The notes beneath the pieces were generated by a model. It searched no databases and had not been told where the DNA came from. It saw only the letters and a list, made by a program, of their open reading frames with translations. A stretch of DNA of 64,000 nt from JAKQIM01 sp029557965 (lineage in GTDB: Bacteria > Chloroflexota > Anaerolineae > Anaerolineales > UBA4823). The number at the start of each line of letters is the position of its first letter. Within the stretch, counting starts at the first letter, position 1. The position numbers and the translations under genes are program-made. Below, piece by piece: positions 17,182 to 24,013 of the stretch. The DNA is taken from positions 1 to 64,000 of the forward strand of contig DAOQUL010000014.1 of the NCBI GenBank assembly GCA_035341015.1. Reading direction: 5' to 3'.

Positions 17182-18177
17182 TTAGGCCCGGCCTAACACA
17201 TGCTCGACCTGGGTAAATTGCTCGGGGGTCAGCGGCCCGAACTGCATGGCGCGGGCATTTTCTTCGACCTGCCTGACCGTGCGGAAGCCTGGGATGGGGA
17301 TGGTTTTGGGGCTGCGCGCCCACAACCAGGCCAGCGCGCCCTGCGGCAGGCTGCGTCCGCCGCTGGTCAGGATCTCGCGCACGGCAGCGATCTTCTGCGT
17401 GTATTCGGGGCTGGGCTGGCCGTTCTTGAAGTATTTCATCCACTCAGGGCTTTTCTCGCCGCGCACATCATCTGCCGAGGGTTTGATGCTGCCTGTGTAC
17501 TTGCCGGTCAACAATCCCATCGCCAATGGACCGCGGTTGATCGCCGCCAGGTTTTCCTTTTCGCAGATGGATAGAATGGCGGCATTGTCGTCCAGTACAT
17601 TCAGCTCGGCCTGGATCGCAGCGCAGTGCGCGCCTTGGGCGAAGAATTCTGCACTCTTTGGGAAGTCGGTGCTCCAGCCATAAGCGCGGATCTTGCCTTC
17701 GGCTACCAACTGCTCGAGGGTCTCGCGGACTGGTTCAGCTTGCTCAGGCGGGAAACCATTGTCATGAAATTGGTAAAGGTCGATGTAGTCTGTTCCCAGG
17801 CGGCGGAGTGAATCGTCGCAGGCTTGGCGGATCCCGGCAGGGGTGGCATCGCTGCCGGTCACCTGGCGGGTGTCCTCGTCGAAAACGGCATTGAACTTGG
17901 TGGCGATCACCACCTGCTCGCGCCGGCCAGCCAGGGCAAGCCCCAATACGCTTTCGCTGTGCCCGGCTCCGTACACGTTGGCGGTATCAAAAAAAGTTAC
18001 CCCCAGCTCAAGTGCGGCATGGATGGCGCGGATGGACTCGTTGTCATCTACCTCGCCCCAACCCAGGGGGGTCTCGCCCGCCCAGAATGGGCCTCCGATG
18101 GCCCAACAGCCCATGCCCAAGGCGCTGACTCGAATACCAGAACGACCAAGAGTGCGAGTGAATTTTGCGTTCATCAT
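17182..18177 (-). CDS. Aldo/keto reductase
   Basis: About 331 residues of the AKR TIM barrel. It has FFDTANVYGAGHSE with the catalytic Asp and Tyr, the Lys in VIATKFNAVF, and the position corresponding to the catalytic His in IDLYQFHDNG; the NADPH-binding end is IPGFRTVRQVEENARAM. Substrate cannot be deduced; it belongs to the broad YghZ/IolS-like group of NADPH-dependent carbonyl reductases. The ATG at 18177 follows AAGGGAAGC. It is divergent from padR, and an inverted repeat spans its -10 hexamer. Confidence 0.92.
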   Translation of the reverse strand: MMNAKFTRTLGRSGIRVSALGMGCWAIGGPFWAGETPLGWGEVDDNESIRAIHAALELGVTFFDTANVYGAGHSESVLGLALAGRREQVVIATKFNAVFDEDTRQVTGSDATPAGIRQACDDSLRRLGTDYIDLYQFHDNGFPPEQAEPVRETLEQLVAEGKIRAYGWSTDFPKSAEFFAQGAHCAAIQAELNVLDDNAAILSICEKENLAAINRGPLAMGLLTGKYTGSIKPSADDVRGEKSPEWMKYFKNGQPSPEYTQKIAAVREILTSGGRSLPQGALAWLWARSPKTIPIPGFRTVRQVEENARAMQFGPLTPEQFTQVEHVLGRA

Positions 18178-18208
18178 GCTTCCCTTTCGTCTTTTTGAAG
18201 ATTGTATG

Positions 18209-18227
18209 ACTTGATTATAGGTCAAGT
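18209..18227 (-). promoter_or_regulatory. Promoter with inverted repeat for the aldo/keto reductase
   Basis: ACTTGA (18209-18214) and TCAAGT (18222-18227) form an inverted repeat around a seven-base spacer. A minus-strand TATAAT (18214-18219) sits inside it, so a regulator bound here would block the reductase promoter. The cognate regulator is unknown. Confidence 0.5.
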
Positions 18228-18260
18228 GCGGATTTATTTCTAGTACCAGGAAGAACTATG

Positions 18261-18283
18261 ATATACTCATCCGGTGAGTATAT
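18261..18283 (+). promoter_or_regulatory. Palindromic operator at the start of the padR operon
   Basis: ATATACTCA-TCCGG-TGAGTATAT: nine-base perfect arms around five bases. It overlaps a TATACT -10 hexamer (18262-18267) and the first ATG of padR (18282). PadR-family repressors bind operators with an ATAC/GTAT core, so this is the expected autoregulatory site. Confidence 0.75.
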
Positions 18284-18875
18284 GATGAATACCCGAGCAT
18301 CTCATCATACCGGCACACTTTCACCCGAAATGGTCCTACTGGGCCTGCTTTATGGCGCGCCAGGGCATGGTTATGATCTGCACCGCAAGGTGGTCTCAGA
18401 CCTGGGGCATGTCTGGCACCTCAGCCAGAGCCAGGCTTATGCCATCTTGAAGCGCCTGGAAACGCGCCGCGACATCTCGCCGGAAGAAATCTTGCAAGAG
18501 AAACTGCCCCCTCGCCAACTGCTGCGCATTACCCCGCAGGGTCGCCAACGTTTCTTGGACTGGCTGGGGGATACCAGCGGGGGCAGTGTGCGCGCCATCC
18601 GGATGGAATTCATCACCCGCCTGTACTTTCTCAGCCTGTACCAACCCCAAAATATCCCCCAGGCTTTTCAACAGCAAAAAGCGGCTGCCTCCAGGCACTT
18701 GCAGAGGTTAAAGAAAACGGTTGCTGAACTGCCCGGAGAGCAAGTCTATAACCGCATGAGCCTGGCCATGCGCCTGGAACAGCTTAAATCTGTGCTAGAA
18801 TGGCTCGATGCGTGCCAGGAAGATTTTTTAGTCAAGCAAGCCCTGCCCCAAGATCTGCCTGTTGAGAAAATATGA
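18282..18875 (+). CDS. PadR family transcriptional regulator
   Basis: About 197 residues. The N-terminal winged helix has the PadR pattern: V-L-L-G-L-L-Y-G-A-P-G-H-G-Y-D-L, then VWHLSQSQAYAILKRLETR and LRITPQGRQRFLDWL. The C-terminal helical domain (about 100-197) is of Vir-like PadR_C type and would dimerise and bind ligand. It probably represses itself and the downstream molybdenum/ECF genes through the palindrome that overlaps its start. ATGs at 18282 and 18285 are both possible; one at 18258 lies upstream of the operator and is unlikely. Its TGA overlaps the ATG of moeA. Confidence 0.88.
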   Translation: MMNTRASHHTGTLSPEMVLLGLLYGAPGHGYDLHRKVVSDLGHVWHLSQSQAYAILKRLETRRDISPEEILQEKLPPRQLLRITPQGRQRFLDWLGDTSGGSVRAIRMEFITRLYFLSLYQPQNIPQAFQQQKAAASRHLQRLKKTVAELPGEQVYNRMSLAMRLEQLKSVLEWLDACQEDFLVKQALPQDLPVEKI

Positions 18876-20074
18876 TTGCTTTTGATCAAGCTTATCAACT
18901 TACCTTAGAACATATCCATCCCCTGGCGGTAGAAACCGTTGATCTGCTGCATGCCGTGGGACGAACTGCCGGGCAAGATATCTTGGCCAGGGTCGATTCT
19001 CCTTCGCTAGATGTCTCTCTGAAAGATGGTTATGCCGTCTTGGCGGCGGATATAAGCCATGCTGGGCCAGATGCCCCGGTGCAGTTGAACCTGGTTGGAA
19101 GCATTGCCGCAGGCGATGACTGGCAAGGGATTCTTGGCTCAGGTGAAGCGGTGCGCATCTTGAGCGGTGCGCCGCTTCCGCAAGGTGCAGATGTGGTGGT
19201 GGCAGAGGAATTTACGCGTACAACCCCTGGGGCTGTGCAGGTATTGATGCAGACAGACGCAGGGCGTAATGTTCTACGCCGGGGTGCAGACGTCCAGAGC
19301 GGGCAGCGCATGGTCCCTGCCGCTCAAAAGCTCTCTCCCACCGCCATTGGCTTGTTGGCCGCGGCCGGCCACCACCAGGTGCCGGTGGTCCGGCGGCCGC
19401 GCGTGGCGGTTTTGGCTACGGGGAGTGAGGTGCTGGCACCCGGGCAGCCCCTGGTGCAGGGCAAGCTGTATGCCAGCAATTTGTTCAACCTGGCGGCCTG
19501 GTGCTTACACTATGGCTTTGAGGTCGAAACCCTGGTGCTGCGGGATGATGTCGAAGTCATCCGCCCGGCGTTGATGGACTGCCTGGAGCGTTTCGACGCC
19601 GTGCTGACCAGCGGCGGAGCCTGGAAGGGTGAGCATGACCTGGTGGTGCAGATCTTAGATGGGTTGGACTGGCAAAAGATCTATCACCGGGTGCGGATGG
19701 GGCCTGGAAAAGCGGTGGGATTTGGCTTGTTTGAGCATAAGCCGGTCTTTTGCCTGCCTGGTGGGCCTCCCTCCAACCATATGGCCTTTATCCAACTGGC
19801 GCTGCCCGGCCTGCACAAACTGGCCGGAGAGGCCAAGCCCGGCCTGCCCCAGACGCTGGCTGTGATGGCTGAACCGATCTCGGGGCAGGTGGATTGGACA
19901 CAGTTTGTCCATGGGCGCCTGGTACAAGAAGATCAGCGCTTGTTGTTCCAACCGTTGAAATACAAGAGCCGCTTGCAAGAAATGGCACAGACTGAGGCCA
20001 TTGCCCGCATCCCAGAAGGCCAGGAAGTGATCCCCGCCGGCAGCCTGGTGATGGTGCAGAGGTTGGCGAGCTGA
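18872..20074 (+). CDS. MoeA-like molybdopterin molybdenumtransferase (divergent clade)
   Basis: 400 residues with MoeA architecture: SLDVSLKDGYAVLAADI (family form xxMDGYA), GTGSEVL-like ATGSEVLAPGQPL with A-S-N, LTSGGAWKGEHDLV, and GPGKAVGFGLFEHKPVFCLP continuing GGPPSN. MoeA inserts molybdate (or tungstate) into adenylylated molybdopterin. Differences from the E. coli type are visible: Met to Lys before DGYA, SGGAWKGE for SGGVSVGE, and PGGPPSN for PGNPVS, indicating a separate paralogous clade. It is second in a PadR-controlled operon with an ECF transporter. Whether it acts on molybdenum, tungsten or another pterin-like ligand is open. Confidence 0.85.
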   Translation: MIAFDQAYQLTLEHIHPLAVETVDLLHAVGRTAGQDILARVDSPSLDVSLKDGYAVLAADISHAGPDAPVQLNLVGSIAAGDDWQGILGSGEAVRILSGAPLPQGADVVVAEEFTRTTPGAVQVLMQTDAGRNVLRRGADVQSGQRMVPAAQKLSPTAIGLLAAAGHHQVPVVRRPRVAVLATGSEVLAPGQPLVQGKLYASNLFNLAAWCLHYGFEVETLVLRDDVEVIRPALMDCLERFDAVLTSGGAWKGEHDLVVQILDGLDWQKIYHRVRMGPGKAVGFGLFEHKPVFCLPGGPPSNHMAFIQLALPGLHKLAGEAKPGLPQTLAVMAEPISGQVDWTQFVHGRLVQEDQRLLFQPLKYKSRLQEMAQTEAIARIPEGQEVIPAGSLVMVQRLAS

Positions 20075-20089
20075 ACCAAGAGGCCGGCT

Positions 20090-20677
20090 GTGCAAGGATC
20101 TTCAATTTCTCCCGCAGATATGGTTGTTCACTACCTGCCCTATGCCGGTAGTGAACCGGCTTTGTTCCTGGTGACGGGGGGGCGCGGCAGCGGGAAAACA
20201 AGCTGGTGCATTGAATTGCTTCGCCAGGCACGTTCTGTGGGTATTGAGCCGGTTGGCCTGGTATCGCCGGCGGTTTTTGAGCATGGCACCAAGGCCGGCA
20301 TTGACCTGGTCTGCGTTGCGACCGGCGAACGCCGCAACTTGGCAGTGAGGCGGCAGCCTGCCGTTCCCGGCTCAGCGGCGCAGCAGGCTGGCTGGCATAA
20401 GTTCGATTGGCAGTTCTTTCCAGATGTGCTCGCTTGGGGCAACCAGGTGCTCGACACGCTGCCCCCAGGTGAGCTTTTGATCCTGGATGAGCTGGGTCCG
20501 CTGGAATTCTTTGAGCAGGTTGGGTTTACTGCCGGCCTGGAACAGATCACCCGACAGGCTTTCAAAATCACTTGTGTGGTGATCCGCCCAACGCTGCTGG
20601 AACAGGCCCTGGGGCGCTGGCCTTGGGCAAAGATCATCACTATAGCAGATGAACCTGGCGAGGGGAACCAACCGTGA
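20090..20677 (+). CDS. THEP1/DUF2478-like P-loop nucleoside triphosphatase
   Basis: 195 residues. P-loop GGRGSGKTSWCIELL near residue 30, G-I-E-P-V-G-L-V-S-P-A-V-F, the arm segment GIDLVCVATGERRNLAVRR, and Walker B LLILDELGPLEFFE followed by the C-terminal V-I-R-P-T-L-L-E. The layout is that of THEP1-type NTPases and related small ATPases (PF03266/DUF2478) that occur near cofactor and ECF genes. It may be a GTP/ATP-dependent chaperone for the nearby cofactor pathway; that is inference. The GTG at 20090 is the annotated start; its stop overlaps the next GTG. Confidence 0.72.
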   Translation: MQGSSISPADMVVHYLPYAGSEPALFLVTGGRGSGKTSWCIELLRQARSVGIEPVGLVSPAVFEHGTKAGIDLVCVATGERRNLAVRRQPAVPGSAAQQAGWHKFDWQFFPDVLAWGNQVLDTLPPGELLILDELGPLEFFEQVGFTAGLEQITRQAFKITCVVIRPTLLEQALGRWPWAKIITIADEPGEGNQP

Positions 20678-22161
20678 TCCGTGTCGATGGGCTTTCGGTT
20701 CGCTATGGAAATATCCCCGCCTTAATGGATATTTCACTGTCCATTCAAGAAGGCGAGTGCGTCTTGATCACGGGGCCTTCGGGGTGCGGCAAGAGCACGC
20801 TGGCGCGGGTGCTGTGCGGCCTGATCCCGCATGCCATCCCGGCCCAGGTTGAAGGCCGGGTGGAGGTGGACGGATTGGATACCCTCACCCAGCCGATTCC
20901 CCAGGTTGCCCAGAAAATTGGCATGGTTTTTCAGCGCCCCGCCTCGCAGCTTTTTCATCTGCGGGTCGAGGATGAGGTGGCTTTTGGGCCGCGCAACCTG
21001 GGGTTGGCCGAGGAAGAAGTACAGCGGCGCACCGAATGGGCTTTGCGCGCAACCGGAATGTATGACCTGCGGGCAGATAAACCATCGGCCTTGTCTGGCG
21101 GTCAGAAGCAGTGCGTGGCGATTGCCGCGGCGCTGGCCATGCGCACCCGGGTGCTGGTGTTAGATGAGCCGACCGCCTCGTTGGATGTGCCCAATACCCG
21201 CCGGGTGATGGAAGCCCTGGCCGCGCTGCGCGCCGAGCATGGCATTACGATCATTTTGATTGAGCACCGCCTGGCAGATGCGGCCCAATTGGCTGGGCGG
21301 GTGATCTTGATGGAGGAGGGGCGCATTCTGGCAGATGGTATTCCACAAGAGGTGTTTGCCGATCGACAGCTCCGCCTGCGCCTGGGGCTGCGCCGCCCGA
21401 GCGATGAACCGGCCGTATCTTGGGAGACCCTGATCCGGGCCAACGGCAGCCATCCGGCTGAGGGCCAACCCTTGCTGGAATTGCAAAATGTGTCGGCGGG
21501 GTTCAATGGCCATGCCATCATCAAAGAGATCCAGTTGACCCTTTACCCGGGTGAATTTGCTGCATTGGTGGGGGATAATGGGGCGGGTAAATCGACCCTG
21601 GCGATGGTTGCCGCCGGGTTGATCAAGCCGCAGGCGGGCTTGGTGCGCTTTGATGGCGGCACCCGGCCGCGGGCAGGGCTGGACGTGGCCTTGCTCTTTC
21701 AGGATCCGCAGGAGCAGCTTTTTACCGATTCGGTGGAAGAAGAAGTGACTTTTGCCCCCAAGAATTATGACCGCTACGACCCTGCCTTGCAAGAACAAAT
21801 CTTGCAAGAAGCTGATTTGTGGGGCCTGCGCCAGCGCCGCCCGATGGCGATCTCGGCTGGTCAGCAGCAGCGCACCACCCTGGCGGCCTGCCTGAGCCTG
21901 CGCCCGCGCCTGCTCATCTTGGATGAGCCTACGCTGGGGCAAGATTGGGGCCACCTCCAGCGTTTGATGGATTACCTGAAGCGGCTCAATGAACAGGGAA
22001 CCACCATCCTGCTCATTTCACACGATTACAAGCTGGTTCACCATTATGCCCGGCGAATCATTCTGCTGCGTGATGGTCGGATTGAACAGATTGGCAAGAT
22101 ACAAGATACACCATTCCATAATATGGTCCCGGAGGCAAAAGATGAAGCTGTCGACGCGTGA
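20674..22161 (+). CDS. Energy-coupling factor transporter ATPase, fused EcfA-EcfA'
   Basis: 495 residues containing two complete ABC ATPase domains. The first has GPSGCGKSTLARVLCGL, Q-loop MVFQRPASQL, LSGGQKQCVAIAAAL, VLVLDEPTASLD. The second has GDNGAGKSTLAMVAAGL, LLFQDPQEQL, ISAGQQQRTTLAACL, LLILDEPTLGQD. The FQDP-type Q-loop is characteristic of ECF (cobalt/vitamin) ATPases, and single-chain duplicated EcfA subunits are known for several bacteria. The second signature is ISAGQ instead of LSGGQ, so the two sites are asymmetric. It works with the downstream EcfT. GTG start overlaps the preceding stop. Confidence 0.92.
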   Translation: MIRVDGLSVRYGNIPALMDISLSIQEGECVLITGPSGCGKSTLARVLCGLIPHAIPAQVEGRVEVDGLDTLTQPIPQVAQKIGMVFQRPASQLFHLRVEDEVAFGPRNLGLAEEEVQRRTEWALRATGMYDLRADKPSALSGGQKQCVAIAAALAMRTRVLVLDEPTASLDVPNTRRVMEALAALRAEHGITIILIEHRLADAAQLAGRVILMEEGRILADGIPQEVFADRQLRLRLGLRRPSDEPAVSWETLIRANGSHPAEGQPLLELQNVSAGFNGHAIIKEIQLTLYPGEFAALVGDNGAGKSTLAMVAAGLIKPQAGLVRFDGGTRPRAGLDVALLFQDPQEQLFTDSVEEEVTFAPKNYDRYDPALQEQILQEADLWGLRQRRPMAISAGQQQRTTLAACLSLRPRLLILDEPTLGQDWGHLQRLMDYLKRLNEQGTTILLISHDYKLVHHYARRIILLRDGRIEQIGKIQDTPFHNMVPEAKDEAVDA

Positions 22162-22768
22162 GCTGGCAACCCTGGCGGTGTTTGGGGCTTTGTGGGGCCT
22201 GGTTGAGATCAGCCTGGGTTCGGTGTTGAAAACATTGAACATTCCCATGAGCGGGATGGTGCTCTCGGCCATTGGCCTGGTGATCGCTTTGACGGGCAGG
22301 GTGTTTGTGCCCCGTCGCGGCTCCACCCTGTTCATTGGTGTGATCGCCATGCTGCTCAAGCTGTTCAGCCTGGGCGGAGTGATCCTTGGGCCGATGGTGG
22401 GTATATTTACCGAGGCTTTGGTGGCTGAAATAGTGCTTTCGCTGACCGGCAAACCCCGGCGGGGCAGCCTGGCCCTGGCTGGTGCCCTGGGGGTGGCCTG
22501 GGTATTGGTGCAGCCCTTCATTACAAATCCCCTGCTCTTTGGCCGGACTCTGTTCACCGTGTGGTTAGACCTGCTGGACCGGGGCGAGCAGTTATTGGGT
22601 TTGCCTCCATCATCTGCCTTGTGGATCATCTTGGGTTTCTTGCTCATCTACCTGGCGGTGGGAGTGGCGGCGGGCTTGTTGGCCTGGAGCATTGCCCATC
22701 TATTGCAAAAACGCCTGGGGCATCCAGACCCCAGCATCACTCATCCAAAATCACAAGGAGAGGAGTAA
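22142..22768 (+). CDS. ECF transporter S component-like membrane protein
   Basis: 208 residues with five to six hydrophobic helices: ATLAVFGALWGLVEISLGSVL at the start, then GMVLSAIGLVIALTGRVFV, FIGVIAMLLKLFSL, AEIVLSLTG, and a C-terminal pair ending YLAVGVAAGLLAWSIAHLL. Size, helix number and position between EcfA and EcfT fit a substrate-binding S subunit, although no family signature for a known vitamin was recognised. The ATG at 22142 overlaps the ATPase gene by 20 bases and is preceded by GGAGG. The linked MoeA hints at a molybdenum- or pterin-related ligand (inference). Confidence 0.75.
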   Translation: MKLSTRELATLAVFGALWGLVEISLGSVLKTLNIPMSGMVLSAIGLVIALTGRVFVPRRGSTLFIGVIAMLLKLFSLGGVILGPMVGIFTEALVAEIVLSLTGKPRRGSLALAGALGVAWVLVQPFITNPLLFGRTLFTVWLDLLDRGEQLLGLPPSSALWIILGFLLIYLAVGVAAGLLAWSIAHLLQKRLGHPDPSITHPKSQGEE

Positions 22769-22770
22769 AA

Positions 22771-23223
22771 ATGAAACGCTTTATGATTTTCGTGTTGGTT
22801 TTGGCGGCAGCCTTTTTGACCGCCTGCAACGCTTCTGGTGATCAGGCGGCCTCGGGTGAAACCGTGAGCCTGCTGGTGTCGGGCGGCGAAACCAGCCAAA
22901 CCTATACCCGTGCAGACCTGGAAGCCCTGGGCGCCAGCCAGGCGACTTTCAATGACGTGACCTACGTGGGCGTCAGCGTGGGCGCGCTGCTGGAAGATGC
23001 CGGTTTTAACCTGGATGAGGTCAAGGCAGTCAAAGCCGTGGCCTCAGACGGCTACACGGTCAATTACGATCCGGCACAGGTATTGGCCGCAGATGTGATT
23101 GTGGCCTATGCCCGTGCCGATGGCGACCTGGTGGATGACGAAGGGCCCTTCCGCATGGTACTGCCGGGCACAGAAGGCAAGCTCAATGCGCGCATGCTGG
23201 TTGAACTGCAAGTTGTTAAATGA
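22771..23223 (+). CDS. Lipoprotein resembling the molybdopterin-oxidoreductase (sulfite-oxidase fold) domain
   Basis: 150 residues. Signal peptide with lipobox FLTAC, a 15-residue linker, then a domain with the layout of the small oxidoreductase molybdopterin-binding domain family: strand V-S-L-L-V-S-G-G, Y-T-R-A-D-L-E-A-L, F-N-D-V-T-Y-V-G-V-S-V-G-A-L-L-E-D-A-G, V-K-A-V-A-S-D-G-Y-T-V-N-Y, L-V-D-D-E-G-P-F-R-M-V-L-P-G. The catalytic Cys of true sulfite oxidases is not seen in the domain. An outward-facing binding protein beside an ECF transporter is unusual, because ECF systems normally use only the S subunit. GGAGAGGAG precedes the ATG; its stop overlaps the next ATG. Confidence 0.65.
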   Translation: MKRFMIFVLVLAAAFLTACNASGDQAASGETVSLLVSGGETSQTYTRADLEALGASQATFNDVTYVGVSVGALLEDAGFNLDEVKAVKAVASDGYTVNYDPAQVLAADVIVAYARADGDLVDDEGPFRMVLPGTEGKLNARMLVELQVVK

Positions 23224-23954
23224 TTGAACGGGGCAGTATGAACCTGGGACATTCCGCATCGCTCGCGCAGGAGAACTTGGGGACGATCGGTTTCCTTGCG
23301 ATTTTCTTCTGCTCGATTGCAGCGGTCATGGTCACCCCGGCTCAATACCTGCCCTGGGCTGCTGGCGGGTGCCTGCTGGTGGCGTGGTTGGTCTATCCGC
23401 AGGCATTCCGCAGCCTGGTACGTTGGCGCTGGTTGGTGATGATCGCACTGCTGGCGCTGCCGCCCCTCTTCTTGGTGGGGACGATCGACAGCAGCCTGCT
23501 GGGCGTACCCTATTCTTCTGAGGGTCTGCTGAGCGCGGTTCAGATTGCCCTGCGCATCCTGGTGGTGCTAGTGTCGGTACAAGGGTTGACCAGCAAGGCG
23601 GATATTTCTTCCATCGCCGGGCTGTTGGAAAAGGCAGGATTGCATGGCCTGGGCTTTTCGTTGGGCATTGCCCTCAACCTGCTGCCTGCCCTTCAGCAAT
23701 CGGCTCAAAATGCCTGGCGCAGCTTGTGGATGCGCGGCGGCCTGCGCAAACAGCGCTGGCGTGGACTGCGCTTACTGGCGGTGACCATCATCGCCAACGC
23801 CTTGAAGCGGGCCGAAGAGATTGCCCTGGCAGCCGAAGCGCGTGCCTTTGTGCCTGAGCGCACTCGCAGTATGCCGGTCAGGGTTGGCAGGTGGGATTGG
23901 GGAATCCTGATCCTTGGTGGGCTGGTTGTCATGTGTCTTGTGTTAATCCTTTGA
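23220..23954 (+). CDS. Energy-coupling factor transmembrane protein EcfT
   Basis: 244 residues with four to five transmembrane helices (for example FLAIFFCSIAAVMVTPAQYL, RWLVMIALLALPPLFLVGT, IALRILVVLVSVQGL) and a C-terminal coupling region, LRLLAVTIIANALKRAEEIA then EARAF. EcfT proteins carry Ala-Arg-Gly coupling helices that dock onto EcfA; here the last one is EARAF instead of xARGF. The ATG overlaps the preceding stop (ATGA). It completes the PadR-controlled operon; 59 bases separate it from the next gene. Confidence 0.85.
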   Translation: MIERGSMNLGHSASLAQENLGTIGFLAIFFCSIAAVMVTPAQYLPWAAGGCLLVAWLVYPQAFRSLVRWRWLVMIALLALPPLFLVGTIDSSLLGVPYSSEGLLSAVQIALRILVVLVSVQGLTSKADISSIAGLLEKAGLHGLGFSLGIALNLLPALQQSAQNAWRSLWMRGGLRKQRWRGLRLLAVTIIANALKRAEEIALAAEARAFVPERTRSMPVRVGRWDWGILILGGLVVMCLVLIL

Positions 23955-24013
23955 GTCTTTGCTACAGCCGTTTCTGTTCATACCTGTACAGGCTTTCATC
24001 CCGTGGTGAAAAT

